From: JACDCY01 sp964350145
GTDB lineage: Bacteria; Gemmatimonadota; Gemmatimonadetes; Gemmatimonadales; Gemmatimonadaceae
Direction of reading: 5' to 3'
NCBI GenBank assembly: GCA_964350145.1
Contig: CAYGJL010000003.1
Coordinates: forward strand, 34,477-98,476
Length of the DNA stretch: 64,000 bases
A model generated the notes under the pieces. It did not search any database. It was not told the origin of the DNA and saw only the letters and a program-made list of their open reading frames with translations. The stretch's first letter is position 1; every line of letters starts with the position of its first letter. This document shows, one piece after another, positions 43,471 to 52,173 of this stretch. The translations under genes were made by a program, and so were the position numbers.

Positions 43471-43532
43471 GGTGCACGATCAGCACACGCTGCCGACCGC
43501 GACTCATCGTTCTGTTACCGGTGTTGTCCGAT

Positions 43533-44675
43533 CTAGCTCGCTACGTAGTCCCGCTCCTTCCAGCTCACTTTGCGGCCGCGCGCGATGGCCCGCGCGTAGA
43601 TGTACAGCGTCATCGCCGCGCCGAGCGGGTACAACAGCGCCAGCAGAACCGATTCCTTCGCGTCCAAGTAGAATTTCATCCACATCAACACGGTCGTTGC
43701 CGTGGCGACCGCCGCCCATACGAGAACCGGATAGGACACGAGCCCGAGCGCGGCGACTACAAGAGTGACCGGCGGCAGCAGGTTGAACAGCGGTGGAAAG
43801 ACCAGCCCGAACGGGAATACCCAGCGCGGCACGAAGGGCGGCATGGCGTGCATTCCCCCAGCGTACACGTTCTTCCCCCAGCCGGCGACCATCTCGCGCA
43901 GCGACGTGTACATGCGGGTCGAGAGCTGCTCCCGCCCCTCGATGAACAGCACGCGCTTGCCGAGCCGGTGGAAGCGCTGCGCCAGCATCAGGTCCTCGGC
44001 CACGGTGTGCTTCACCGCCTCGTGCCCGCCGGTCTCGTCGTACGCCGCGCGCGGGATCACGATATACTGGCCGTTGGCGATCTTGCGCCACGCGTGCTTC
44101 GAACGGTTGATCTCCTCGGTGCCGCCGTACCAGGCGTTGAGCATCCCGAATACCTGCGCCTGCACCAGCTTCTCCCACAGCGTCACCATCTCCTGCCTGC
44201 CGGAGACGGTGAACAGGTCCGCGTCGAGCGCGCGCATCGCATTGATCGTGCGCGGGATGAGATCGGGCGCGTGCTCGGTGTCGGCGTCGGTGAAGCAGAG
44301 GATGTCGCCGCGCGCGCGGGCCCTCCCCGTCCAGCACGCCCACTGCTTGCCGAACCAGTCGGCCGGGAGCGGCGGAGTCTCGATCACCGTCGCGCCCAGC
44401 CCGGCGGCGATCGCGCCGGTGCCGTCGGTGGACTGGTCGTCCACAACGATCAACTCGACGTTGGGATAGTCAGTCGCGAGGATCGAGCGGACGCAGCGCC
44501 CGATGTTGCGCGCCTCGTTCCGCGCGGGGACGATCACCGATACCAGCGGCGCGTCGCGCGGCGGGTCGGCCGTGAATTCGTCGAGCGTGCGCGAGCGCCG
44601 CATCCGCAGAACCATCCCGATGGGCAGCAGCACCCACGGTAGGGCCGCGAGCAACGCGATCTGAATTGGAGTCAC
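43533..44675 (-). CDS. Family 2 glycosyltransferase, membrane-bound
   Basis: 380 residues. An N-terminal helix (5-24), then a GT-A fold: VSVIVPARNEARNIGRCVRS, LIVVDDQSTDGT, DILCFTDADTEH (metal-binding DxD), VAEDLMLAQRFHRLGKRVLF. Three or four C-terminal helices from about 285. Resembles CrtQ-like 4,4'-diaponeurosporenoate glycosyltransferases and hopanoid HpnB enzymes. GTG start, 6 nt behind a TAGTTT box formed by the T-run of the terminator upstream. Confidence 0.88.
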   Translation of the reverse strand: MTPIQIALLAALPWVLLPIGMVLRMRRSRTLDEFTADPPRDAPLVSVIVPARNEARNIGRCVRSILATDYPNVELIVVDDQSTDGTGAIAAGLGATVIETPPLPADWFGKQWACWTGRARARGDILCFTDADTEHAPDLIPRTINAMRALDADLFTVSGRQEMVTLWEKLVQAQVFGMLNAWYGGTEEINRSKHAWRKIANGQYIVIPRAAYDETGGHEAVKHTVAEDLMLAQRFHRLGKRVLFIEGREQLSTRMYTSLREMVAGWGKNVYAGGMHAMPPFVPRWVFPFGLVFPPLFNLLPPVTLVVAALGLVSYPVLVWAAVATATTVLMWMKFYLDAKESVLLALLYPLGAAMTLYIYARAIARGRKVSWKERDYVAS

Positions 44676-44678
44676 TGG

Positions 44679-44716
44679 AAAAAACTAGCGGGGCGTCGCA
44701 GTGGCGACGCCCCGCT
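44679..44716 (-). terminator. Intrinsic terminator
   Basis: On the minus strand a perfect 13-bp stem (44704-44716 with 44687-44699; AGCGGGGCGTCGC) and 4-nt loop are followed by CTAG-like junction and six T (44684-44679). It ends the small gene 44739-44996. Confidence 0.88.
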
Positions 44717-44738
44717 GACCCGCCGAACCCGCGCCAGG

Positions 44739-44996
44739 TTAACGCCGGCTCCCTCTGTCAGGATCCTCGCGTCCGTCGCGTGTCGACGTGCCTTCCTCTC
44801 CGCCGGGGCGCGAAGTCGAGCCTTCCGACGTCTCGCCGCCGAGCCCGGTCGGGCCGGTGGTACCGTTCGACCCCTTCATCCCGCCTTCGCGCGTGTTGCC
44901 GGGCTCGAATCCATCACTCTGGTTCTCGTTGCTGCTCTCTTCACGGCTGGAAGACGTGCCAGCCGGGTCTTTTTTGTTCCAGTTCGAGTTCGCCAT
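44739..44996 (-). CDS. Small disordered hydrophilic protein
   Basis: 85 residues, nearly free of hydrophobic residues: MANSNWNKKDPAGTSSSREE, then Gly/Ser/Thr/Glu-rich with GGMKGSNGTTGPTGLGG and EDPDRGSRR. Resembles desiccation- or stress-type hydrophilins in composition only. Confident as a gene because AGGAGGA lies 8 nt before the ATG and a strong terminator follows. Confidence 0.75.
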   Translation of the reverse strand: MANSNWNKKDPAGTSSSREESSNENQSDGFEPGNTREGGMKGSNGTTGPTGLGGETSEGSTSRPGGEEGTSTRDGREDPDRGSRR

Positions 44997-45111
44997 TTCT
45001 CGTCCTCCTGCTAAAGTCAATAACGACCTTCTTGCCCGTTTAAAAGGCAAGCGATATGCCATTCCGTACCTGTGCCGTCGAATGCATCGTCTTCTCGTGA
45101 AATAACATTTC

Positions 45112-46041
45112 ATGCCACTCGCCCCGATTCGTCCCGTTCCTCCGCTGGCCCCCGGCGCGCGCGTCGCGCTCGTCGCGCCGGCGGGCACGCTGATCGGACC
45201 GGAGGACGTCGAGCGCGGTGAAGCCAACGCGCGCTCGCTCGGCTGGGAGCCGCGCACCGGCGCCAACGTTCTGAAGAAACACCGCTATTTCGCGGGGACC
45301 GACGACGAGCGACTGCGCGATCTCAACGACGCGATCCGCGACGACGAGGTGGACGGGATCTGGTGCCTGCGCGGCGGCTACGGCGCGATGCGGATCCTGC
45401 CCGGCGTGGACTTCGACGCGCTCGCGCAGAAGCCCAAGCCGATCATCGGATTCTCCGACCTCACGTCGCTGCTGTTTGCGGTGAGCGGGAAGTCCCGCAT
45501 CGTGTGCTTTCACGGCCCGACCGCGCGGGTACGGCTCACCGACTTCAGCCGCGCGTCGCTGCTCGCGGCGGTGAGCGAAGGGACCGAGCCGTGCGGCGCG
45601 GCGCCCAACGCGCGCGTGCTCCGCGGCGGCAGCTGCGAGGGGCGGCTCGTGGGCGGCAATCTCGCGCTGGTCGCGGCAATGGTCGGCACCCGGTTCGCGC
45701 CGGACCTCGAGGATTCCATTCTCTTTCTGGAAGACGTTGGCGAGCGCACGTACCGCGTGGACCGCATGCTGCGGCAGATCTATCTCACCGGCGCGCTCAG
45801 CGGCTGCCGCGGGATCGTCTTCGGCGAGTGCACTGACTGCCCTTCGAGCTCGGCCAGCGGCGCGCGCGAGCTGGACGAGATACTGACGGAGATGGCCGAG
45901 CTGGTGGATGTGCCGTGCATCACCGGCGCGCCGATCGGCCACATAGACGACCAGTGGACGCTGCCGGTCGGCGCGCGCGCGCGGCTGGACGCGGACGCGC
46001 GAACTCTCAACGTTTTGCCAATCACCGGAGGTCGAGCATGA
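45112..46041 (+). CDS. ldcA: LD-carboxypeptidase (peptidase S66)
   Basis: 309 residues. Cleaves the D-Ala from tetrapeptides during murein recycling; the MccF self-immunity peptidases are the alternative. Nucleophile Ser in IIGFSDLTSLLFA, WCLRGGYGAMRIL before it, Glu in LFLEDVGERTYRVDRML, and His in GAPIGHIDDQWTLPVG complete the Ser-Glu-His triad. No signal peptide, as expected for a cytoplasmic enzyme. First gene of a four-gene operon with overlapping ends. Confidence 0.93.
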   Translation: MPLAPIRPVPPLAPGARVALVAPAGTLIGPEDVERGEANARSLGWEPRTGANVLKKHRYFAGTDDERLRDLNDAIRDDEVDGIWCLRGGYGAMRILPGVDFDALAQKPKPIIGFSDLTSLLFAVSGKSRIVCFHGPTARVRLTDFSRASLLAAVSEGTEPCGAAPNARVLRGGSCEGRLVGGNLALVAAMVGTRFAPDLEDSILFLEDVGERTYRVDRMLRQIYLTGALSGCRGIVFGECTDCPSSSASGARELDEILTEMAELVDVPCITGAPIGHIDDQWTLPVGARARLDADARTLNVLPITGGRA

Positions 46042-46400
46042 GCAACAAGACGGGAGCGGATCTGATCGAGGAGGCACGCGGCCGGATCGAGGAAGTCACG
46101 CCGGCCGAGGTGGCCGCGATGCGCGAGCGCGGCGAGCAGGCGATCTATCTCGACGTGCGCGAGCCCAACGAGTGGAACCTTGGCAGGATTCCAGGCGCCG
46201 TGTTCATACCGCGCGGCCAGCTGGAGTCGAAAGTCGAGGAGGCGGCTCAGCGCGACGCGAAAGTGATCGTGTACTGCGCGGGGGGAAATCGCTCCGCGCT
46301 GGCGGCCGACACGATGCAGCAGATGGGGTACGACAACGTCGCGTCCATGTCGGGCGGGTTTCGGCAGTGGGCCATGGAGGGGAGGGAGGTCGAGTCTTGA
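46038..46400 (+). CDS. Rhodanese-domain protein
   Basis: 120 residues, a single-domain sulfurtransferase. LDVREPNEWNLGRIPGAVFI and the active-site loop VYCAGGNRSALAA with catalytic Cys; C-terminal GYDNVASMSGGFRQW. Cys-Ala-Gly-Gly-Asn-Arg fits thiosulfate sulfurtransferases such as GlpE. Overlaps ldcA by 4 nt. Confidence 0.93.
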   Translation: MSNKTGADLIEEARGRIEEVTPAEVAAMRERGEQAIYLDVREPNEWNLGRIPGAVFIPRGQLESKVEEAAQRDAKVIVYCAGGNRSALAADTMQQMGYDNVASMSGGFRQWAMEGREVES

Positions 46401-47212
46401 GGCAGGAGTTCGAGCTCGCCGCGCCGGGCGGTCGCACGGTACGCGGCGATCTGTACGGCGCCGAGGGAGCGAGCAATGGCGTCGTGCTCTGTCACGGGTT
46501 CAAGGGGTTCGCCAGGTGGGGCGCGTGGCCGGTGCTCGCCGAGGCGCTGAGCGAGCGCGGGCTCAACGCCGTCGCGTTCGATTTCTCCGGCAGCGGCGTC
46601 GGGGCGGACCGCGAGAACTTCAGCGAGATCGAGGCGTTCGCGGGCAACACGTACGCGCGCGAGCTGGAAGACCTCGGCGCGGTGGTGAGCCACGCGACCG
46701 CGGAGGGTTGGATCGCGCGCGACTTCGGGTTGTTCGGGCATTCGCGCGGCGGCGCGACGGCCATACTCTTTGCCGCGGGCTCGGAGCGCGTGTCCGCTCT
46801 CGCGACGTGGGCGTCCATCGCGACGATCGAGCGCTGGGGCGAGGACCAGATACGCGACTGGCGAGAGCGCGGCTACACCGAAGTCGTGAACAGCCGCACG
46901 GGCCAGGTGCTCAGGATAGACAAGTCCGCGTGGGAGGAGTGTGAACGTGAGTCTCGCTCGAGACTCGACGTCGAGCGCGCCGCCGCACGCGTGCGCGCTC
47001 GGTGGCTGATCGTGCACGGCTCGGCGGATGACGTAGTTCCGGTGAGCGACGCGCACCGGCTGGCCAAGGCGAACGCGCGCGCGGAAGTGCGCCTGATCGA
47101 GGGCGCGAACCACGGGCTGGGCGCCGCGCACCCGCTCAAGACGATTCCCGAGCAGCTGCGCGGGGCGATCGCCGCGACCGCCGACTTCTACTCGGCGACT
47201 CTGCCCGATTGA
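46397..47212 (+). CDS. Alpha/beta hydrolase
   Basis: 271 residues. VVLCHGFKGFARWGAWPVLA (oxyanion HGF), nucleophile elbow FGHSRGGATA, Asp in HGSADDVVPVSDAH and His in EGANHGLGAAHPL. Resembles dienelactone hydrolase/peptidase-like YghX-type enzymes; substrate unknown. The start is TTG 46397 overlapping the rhodanese stop (TTGA), since no ATG or GTG fits the conserved N-terminus and GGGAGG precedes it. Confidence 0.88.
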   Translation: MRQEFELAAPGGRTVRGDLYGAEGASNGVVLCHGFKGFARWGAWPVLAEALSERGLNAVAFDFSGSGVGADRENFSEIEAFAGNTYARELEDLGAVVSHATAEGWIARDFGLFGHSRGGATAILFAAGSERVSALATWASIATIERWGEDQIRDWRERGYTEVVNSRTGQVLRIDKSAWEECERESRSRLDVERAAARVRARWLIVHGSADDVVPVSDAHRLAKANARAEVRLIEGANHGLGAAHPLKTIPEQLRGAIAATADFYSATLPD

Positions 47213-47213
47213 G

Positions 47214-47822
47214 ATGAGCCTGGACCGGACGCTGGCCGACCCCGAGGTCGTCAGAATCGCGCAGTCGATCGCGGCCAGGCCCGGGGTGGGTGCGCCCGAT
47301 CCGGACGCGCGCTCGGCGGCCGTCGCGCTGGTGTTGCGCGCGGTGGAGATGCGCGGACTCGAGCTGCTGTTCATCCGCCGCGCGGAATACGCCGAAGATC
47401 CGTGGAGCGGGCAGGTGGCGTTTCCTGGTGGGCGACACGAGCCGGGCGACGAATCGCTGGAGCGCACGGCGATCCGCGAGACGTGGGAAGAGACGGGAAT
47501 CGACCTCGCGGCGAGCGGAGCGATACTCGGCGCGCTCGACGACGTCAGGCCGAATACGATACTGCTGCCGAGGATAGTGGTCCGCCCCTTCGTGACCGCG
47601 GTCTCCGCTGAGGCCGCGATTCAGGCGAGCGGCGAAGTCGCGGAGGCGTTCTGGGTGCCGTTGGACGCGCTGCGAGAGGAGTCGGGCTGGGGCGAGACCG
47701 AGGTCAACGCGCGCGGGATGGCGATGCGGGTGAGAGCCTTCCAGCACGGGGACCACGTGGTCTGGGGAATGACAGAACGGATTGTGGGGCAGTTACTTAG
47801 CCGCTTGTCAGCTTCTGGTTAG
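47214..47822 (+). CDS. Nudix hydrolase, CoA diphosphatase type
   Basis: 202 residues. Nudix box GGRHEPGDESLERTAIRETW followed by EETGI, and the NuCoA-type segment LFIRRAEYAEDPWSGQVAFP upstream of it, indicating a YeaB/NudL-like CoA pyrophosphatase. Starts 1 nt after the hydrolase stop, so it closes the ldcA operon. Confidence 0.92.
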   Translation: MSLDRTLADPEVVRIAQSIAARPGVGAPDPDARSAAVALVLRAVEMRGLELLFIRRAEYAEDPWSGQVAFPGGRHEPGDESLERTAIRETWEETGIDLAASGAILGALDDVRPNTILLPRIVVRPFVTAVSAEAAIQASGEVAEAFWVPLDALREESGWGETEVNARGMAMRVRAFQHGDHVVWGMTERIVGQLLSRLSASG

Positions 47823-47853
47823 AAGGGAGAAACCGCAGGGGTTGCGAGAGAAG

Positions 47854-47867
47854 TTAGGCTAACCTAA
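47854..47867. promoter_or_regulatory. DtxR/MntR-type operator
   Basis: TTAGGCTAACCTAA: half-sites TTAGG and CCTAA around CTAA, matching the core of the DtxR/IdeR iron-box consensus. It lies 61 nt before mntH, whose operon encodes a DtxR-family regulator. Binding is inferred. Confidence 0.8.
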
Positions 47868-47927
47868 ATTCTCGGACGCCATTCACACGAGAGTCATTTG
47901 GCCGGGCCAGTAAAACGACCGCACGAC

Positions 47928-49280
47928 ATGGAAGCGCACGTGAATCCGCCCGCGGAGCCGGGGTGGCGGCACGCGCGGCTGGCGCCGTCGCTGGCTGAGG
48001 TTTACCGGACCATTCCGGTAACCGGGGCTGTCTGGTGGCGGAAGATGCTGGCGTTCGCGGGGCCCGGGTACCTGGTCGCGGTCGGCTACATGGACCCGGG
48101 GAACTGGGCGACCGATCTCGCGGGCGGCGCGCAGTTCGGGTACGCGCTGCTCAGCGTAATCCTGATGTCGAACCTGATGGCGGTGTTGCTGCAGGGATTG
48201 TCGTCCAAGCTCGGCATCGTCACGGGGCGCGATCTGGCGCAGGCGTGCAAGGACCACTACTCCAAGCCGGTCTCGTTCGTCCTGTGGGTCCTGTGCGAGC
48301 TGGCGATCGCCGCGTGCGATCTCGCCGAGGTCATCGGGACCGCAATCGCGCTCAACCTGCTGTTCGGGATTCCGCTCACGTGGGGGATCGCGATCACCGC
48401 GCTAGACGTGCTGCTCGTCCTGTACCTGCAGAACAAGGGATTCCGGCTGCTCGAAGCGCTCGTGATCGTGCTGCTCGGCACCGTGGGAGTCTGCTTCGCG
48501 CTGCTCATCGTGAAGGCGCAGCCGCCCGCGGCGGGCGTGATGTTCGGCTTCGCGCCTCCGCCCGAGCTGCTCAACAATCCCGCGATGTTGTACATCGCCA
48601 TGGGCATCCTCGGCGCCACGGTGATGCCGCACAATCTGTATCTGCACTCGTCCATCGTGCAGACGCGGAAGTACGAGCAGAGCGTGGCCGGGAAGAAAGA
48701 GGCGGTGAAGTACGCGTTCATCGATTCGACGATCGCGCTGTCGTTCGCGTTGTTCATCAACGCGGCGATCCTGATCGTCGCGGCCGCGACCTTCCACGGC
48801 ACGCCGAACCAGAACGTCGCGGAGATCCAGGACGCTTACAAGCTGCTCACGCCGCTGCTCGGCGCCGGCGCCAGCACGATGTTCGCGCTCGCGTTGCTCG
48901 CTTCCGGGCAGAATTCGACGCTCACGGGCACGCTCGCGGGCCAGATCGTGATGGAGGGCTTCCTCAACATTCGGCTGCGCCCGTGGCTGCGGCGGCTGAT
49001 CACGCGCGCAATCGCCATCGTCCCCGCCGCGATCGTAGCGATCATCTACGGCGAGAGCGGGACCGCGCAGCTGCTGGTGCTCAGCCAGGTCATCCTCAGC
49101 ATGCAGCTGTCGTTCGCGGTGTTTCCCCTGGTGCGGTTCACCTCGGACAAGCTGAAGATGGGGGAGTTCGTCAATCCGGTCTGGCTCCAGGTGCTGGCGT
49201 ACGTCATTGCGTTCGTCATCGCGTCGCTTAACATCTGGCTGCTCGTGCAGATTGTCGGCGGCTTCGGCGGGGGAGGGTAG
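47928..49280 (+). CDS. mntH: Nramp-family Mn(II)/Fe(II) transporter
   Basis: 450 residues with about eleven membrane helices. Metal-binding motifs are YMDPGNWATD in helix 1 (about 55) and GATVMPHNLYLHSS in helix 6 (about 233). Imports Mn2+ or Fe2+ with protons. ATG 47928 chosen; a TTG at 47898 is possible. The operator upstream and the regulator downstream make this a self-contained metal-uptake operon. Confidence 0.94.
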   Translation: MEAHVNPPAEPGWRHARLAPSLAEVYRTIPVTGAVWWRKMLAFAGPGYLVAVGYMDPGNWATDLAGGAQFGYALLSVILMSNLMAVLLQGLSSKLGIVTGRDLAQACKDHYSKPVSFVLWVLCELAIAACDLAEVIGTAIALNLLFGIPLTWGIAITALDVLLVLYLQNKGFRLLEALVIVLLGTVGVCFALLIVKAQPPAAGVMFGFAPPPELLNNPAMLYIAMGILGATVMPHNLYLHSSIVQTRKYEQSVAGKKEAVKYAFIDSTIALSFALFINAAILIVAAATFHGTPNQNVAEIQDAYKLLTPLLGAGASTMFALALLASGQNSTLTGTLAGQIVMEGFLNIRLRPWLRRLITRAIAIVPAAIVAIIYGESGTAQLLVLSQVILSMQLSFAVFPLVRFTSDKLKMGEFVNPVWLQVLAYVIAFVIASLNIWLLVQIVGGFGGGG

Positions 49281-49282
49281 CC

Positions 49283-49729
49283 GTGTACAAGCGCATTCTG
49301 GTACCGGTCGAGAACTCGGAGTACGACGCCACGATCATCGAGCACGTCGCGCGGCTGGCGAAGCTGTGCGGCTCCACGGTCGTGATCATCCACGTGGCCG
49401 ACGGCTGGGTGGCACGGAATATCCGTCAGCTCGATCTCCGTGAGTCCGAGGAAATGAAGGAAGACCTGGCGTACATCGAGCGGCTGGCGACTTCGCTGCA
49501 GCAGGAAGGGATTACGGCCGACGCGGTCCTCGCGAGCGGCGACCCCGGCGCGGAGATCACCGCGGCCGCGGACCGCGAGAAGTGCGACCTGATCGCGATG
49601 ACCACGCACGGTCACAAGCTGCTCAACGACCTCTTGCGCGGGAGCGTCGCCAACGCGGTTCGGCACAGCTCGACGGTGCCGGTGCTGCTGGTGCGCGGGA
49701 TGCCGCGCGGCGCGGACGCGGCCCAATGA
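49283..49729 (+). CDS. Universal stress protein (UspA family)
   Basis: 148 residues. MYKRILVPVENSEYDATIIE at the start and the ATP-binding pattern GHKLLNDLLRGSVANAVRHS near the C-terminus, so an ATP-binding type. GTG start 2 nt after mntH. USP partners of transporters often adjust transport; that role is inferred. Confidence 0.92.
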   Translation: MYKRILVPVENSEYDATIIEHVARLAKLCGSTVVIIHVADGWVARNIRQLDLRESEEMKEDLAYIERLATSLQQEGITADAVLASGDPGAEITAAADREKCDLIAMTTHGHKLLNDLLRGSVANAVRHSSTVPVLLVRGMPRGADAAQ

Positions 49730-50460
49730 GCAGAAGCCCGGCGCCCGACTCGAAGCGCGATCCGGTCAAGGAGCAGGAGTCGGTCATCACGGGGCCGGCC
49801 GAGGATTATCTCAAGGCGATCTATGAGCTGGAGCTGGCCGGCGGCGCCGCGTCCACGAACGACATCGCGGCGCGGCTGTCGTTCGCGCCGGCGTCCGTGA
49901 CCGGGATGATCCGGCGGCTCGCCGAGCACGGGCTGCTCGCGTACGAGCGCTACCGCGGCGTGACGCTCACGAAGGCGGGGCGGCGCGCGGCGCTGCGCAC
50001 GCTGCGACGGCACCGCATCATCGAGTCATATCTCGTGGAGGCGCTCGGCTACCGCTGGGACAACGTGCACGAGGAAGCCGAGCGGCTCGAGCACGCCGCG
50101 TCGGAGGAGCTGATAGACAAGATGGCGGCCGCCATCGGCGAGCCGGTGGTGGATCCGCACGGCGCGCCGATCCCCACGCGCGAGGGCACGGTGGACGAGA
50201 CGCAGTACTGCTCGCTCGCGGACCTCGGCCCGGGCCATCGCGTGGCGGTCGTGCGCGTGGGCGATGACGACCCGGAAGTTCTGCGGTATCTGGCGTCACT
50301 CGGGATAATGCCGGGCGTGACGGTGGCGGTGCTGGCGTGCGAGCCGTTCGACGGCCCCATCACGCTGTCCATCGGCGGAGAGCGGATCTCCATCGGCGCG
50401 CCATTGGCGGCGCAGGTGATGGTGGATATGGTCGGCGACACTCAGGCTCCGTCGCACTAG
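49726..50460 (+). CDS. mntR: DtxR/MntR-family metal-dependent repressor
   Basis: 244 residues. N-terminal winged helix (EDYLKAIYELELAGGAASTN, ARLSFAPASVTGMIRRLAEH), dimerisation domain with metal ligands (HRIIESYLVEALGYRWDNVH, EEAERLEHAAS), and a C-terminal FeoA/SH3-like domain (VVRVGDDDPEVLRYLASLGI, ISIGAPLAAQVMV). The three-domain form suits an IdeR/MntR repressor of the upstream transporter. Overlaps the UspA gene by 4 nt. Confidence 0.93.
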   Translation: MSRSPAPDSKRDPVKEQESVITGPAEDYLKAIYELELAGGAASTNDIAARLSFAPASVTGMIRRLAEHGLLAYERYRGVTLTKAGRRAALRTLRRHRIIESYLVEALGYRWDNVHEEAERLEHAASEELIDKMAAAIGEPVVDPHGAPIPTREGTVDETQYCSLADLGPGHRVAVVRVGDDDPEVLRYLASLGIMPGVTVAVLACEPFDGPITLSIGGERISIGAPLAAQVMVDMVGDTQAPSH

Positions 50461-50468
50461 GACGGGTT

Positions 50469-50618
50469 TTAACTACCAAATAGAACTGCCAAGCTGGTAG
50501 CTGCCAGCGGACTACGCTGCCAGCTGCGAGCTTGCCGCGATGTTGACGGTTTTAGCTCGTAGCCGGCAGCGTAGTTTCGCTGGCAGCTATCAGCTATTCC
50601 GTTCTATGTGGTAGTTAA
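50469..50618. repeat. Palindromic heptad repeat, family B, variant copy 3
   Basis: Ends TTAACTACCAAATAGAACTG and TTCTATGTGGTAGTTAA. Here TGCC of the usual arm is TACC and the opposite GGCA is GGTA, keeping the pair. Between mntR and the DUF72 gene, same direction. Confidence 0.88.
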
Positions 50619-50630
50619 CCAGCTTGCAGC

Positions 50631-51440
50631 ATGCTCGGAAATTTCCGCGTGGGCACCCAGGGCTGGAACTACGAAGCGTGGGAGGGGCCGTTCTACCCCA
50701 CCGGCACGCGCCCGTCCGATTTTCTGTCGGTGTACGCGCGCGCGTTCGACTCGGTGGAAGTGGACTCGACGTTCTACGCGATTCCGGCGCTCACGACGTT
50801 TCAGAGCTGGGCCGAGCGCACGCCGCCGGGGTTCGCGTTCGCGCTCAAGCTGCCGCAGGAGATCACGCACGAGCAGCGATTGCGCGACACGACCGGGGCC
50901 ACCGAGCTGTTTTTCGAGCGCGCGCGGGCGCTGGGCTCGAAGCTCGGCCCCACGCTGGTGCAGCTCGGCCCCGATCTCGCGCCGGCGGAGCTGCCGGCGC
51001 TCGTCGCGTTTCTCCAGCGGCTGCCGCGCGACCTCCAAGTGGCGATCGAGTTCCGCCACCGCGGCTGGATGAGCGACGGGATCTACGCGCTGTTGCGCGA
51101 GCACAACGTCGCGCTCGCGCTGGTGGAGGGGCGGTGGATCCCGCGGAAGACGATGCTCGCGCTGGCGCAGAATCCGACCGCCGACTTTGCCTACATCCGG
51201 TTCATGGGCCCCAACCGCGACATCGTGGATTACTCGCGCGTGCAGGCCGACCGGACGCGCGAGGTCGAGCTGTGGCGCAACGCGCTGATCTCGCTCGCCG
51301 CCAGCGTGACGATGGTGTACGCGTACGTCAACAATCACTTCGCGGGCCACGGCCCGGCAAGCGCGCGCGCGATCCAGCGCGCGGTCGGGCAGACACCGGT
51401 GGCTCCGGAGACGATCGGCGAGCAGCTGCTCCTCTTTTGA
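50631..51440 (+). CDS. DUF72 protein
   Basis: 269 residues, TIM-barrel family of unknown activity (YecE). RVGTQGWNYEAWEGPFYP, FDSVEVDSTFYAIP, FALKLPQEITHEQRL, AIEFRHRGWM and YAYVNNHFAGHGPASA are family blocks. Starts 12 nt after the repeat; stop overlaps the SURF1 start. Confidence 0.93.
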   Translation: MLGNFRVGTQGWNYEAWEGPFYPTGTRPSDFLSVYARAFDSVEVDSTFYAIPALTTFQSWAERTPPGFAFALKLPQEITHEQRLRDTTGATELFFERARALGSKLGPTLVQLGPDLAPAELPALVAFLQRLPRDLQVAIEFRHRGWMSDGIYALLREHNVALALVEGRWIPRKTMLALAQNPTADFAYIRFMGPNRDIVDYSRVQADRTREVELWRNALISLAASVTMVYAYVNNHFAGHGPASARAIQRAVGQTPVAPETIGEQLLLF

Positions 51441-52141
51441 CGAGGCGCGAGATAGTCCTGCTTGGAATCGCGCTGCTGTTCGCGGCGCTGTTCGTGCGGC
51501 TCGGGTTCTGGCAACTGGAGCGGTTGCGCGAGCGGCGGGCGTATAACGCCCCGATCGAAGCGCGCGCTGCCCTGGAGCCGGTGGCGCTGGGCGACCTACC
51601 GCGCGACCCTCGCGAGGCGGTTCACCGGAGCGTGCGCGTGAGCGGCGAGTACGACTACGACCGCGAGATCGTGCTGACGCTGCGGTCGCGGCAGGGATCT
51701 CCGGGGGTGAACCTGCTGACGCCGCTGCGGATTGCCGGCGGCGACACGGCCATCCTCGTGAACCGCGGCTGGATCTACGCGCCAGAGGGTGTTTCCGCGG
51801 ACACCAGGCCGTGGCGGGAGCCGGATCCGGTGGACGCGGCAGGCTACGTGCGCCTGCTCGAGATCGGAGATACTACCGGCGCGCGCTCTGCCGGCAGGCC
51901 GGACGGCATCCGCCGGCCCAACCTGGCCACGGTCGCGGCGATGCTGCCGTATCCCGTGGCGGCGTTCTACGTGGTGCTCACGGCTCCGGGGTCCGACCCC
52001 GAGCGCGCGCCCCCGCGGGTCCCCCCGCCGGCGCTGGACGAGGGGAGCCACCGGAGCTATGCCGTTCAATGGTTCACGTTCGCGATAATAGCCCTGGGAG
52101 GGACCGCGATTCTGGTGCTGCGGAGGCGGGCGGGTGATTAG
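51437..52141 (+). CDS. SURF1-family cytochrome oxidase assembly protein
   Basis: 234 residues with the family layout: N-terminal membrane helix (about 6-20, FVRLGFWQLERLRER), periplasmic domain with VRVSGEYDYDREIVLTLRS and AILVNRGWIYAPEG, and C-terminal helix (YAVQWFTFAIIALGGTAILV). Helps insert haem a into cytochrome oxidase; no oxidase genes are nearby. TTG start overlaps the DUF72 stop (TTGA). The last two codons and TAG stop are made by the TGATTAG heptad. Confidence 0.88.
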   Translation: MTRREIVLLGIALLFAALFVRLGFWQLERLRERRAYNAPIEARAALEPVALGDLPRDPREAVHRSVRVSGEYDYDREIVLTLRSRQGSPGVNLLTPLRIAGGDTAILVNRGWIYAPEGVSADTRPWREPDPVDAAGYVRLLEIGDTTGARSAGRPDGIRRPNLATVAAMLPYPVAAFYVVLTAPGSDPERAPPRVPPPALDEGSHRSYAVQWFTFAIIALGGTAILVLRRRAGD

Positions 52142-52162
52142 TGACTAGTGACTAGTGACTAG
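52135..52162. repeat. Tandem TGACTAG heptads, family C, copy 2
   Basis: TGATTAG followed by three TGACTAG. The first unit contains the stop codon of SURF1 (52139-52141). The acyl-CoA dehydrogenase ATG follows 11 nt later. Confidence 0.93.
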
Positions 52163-52173
52163 TCACCAACATC

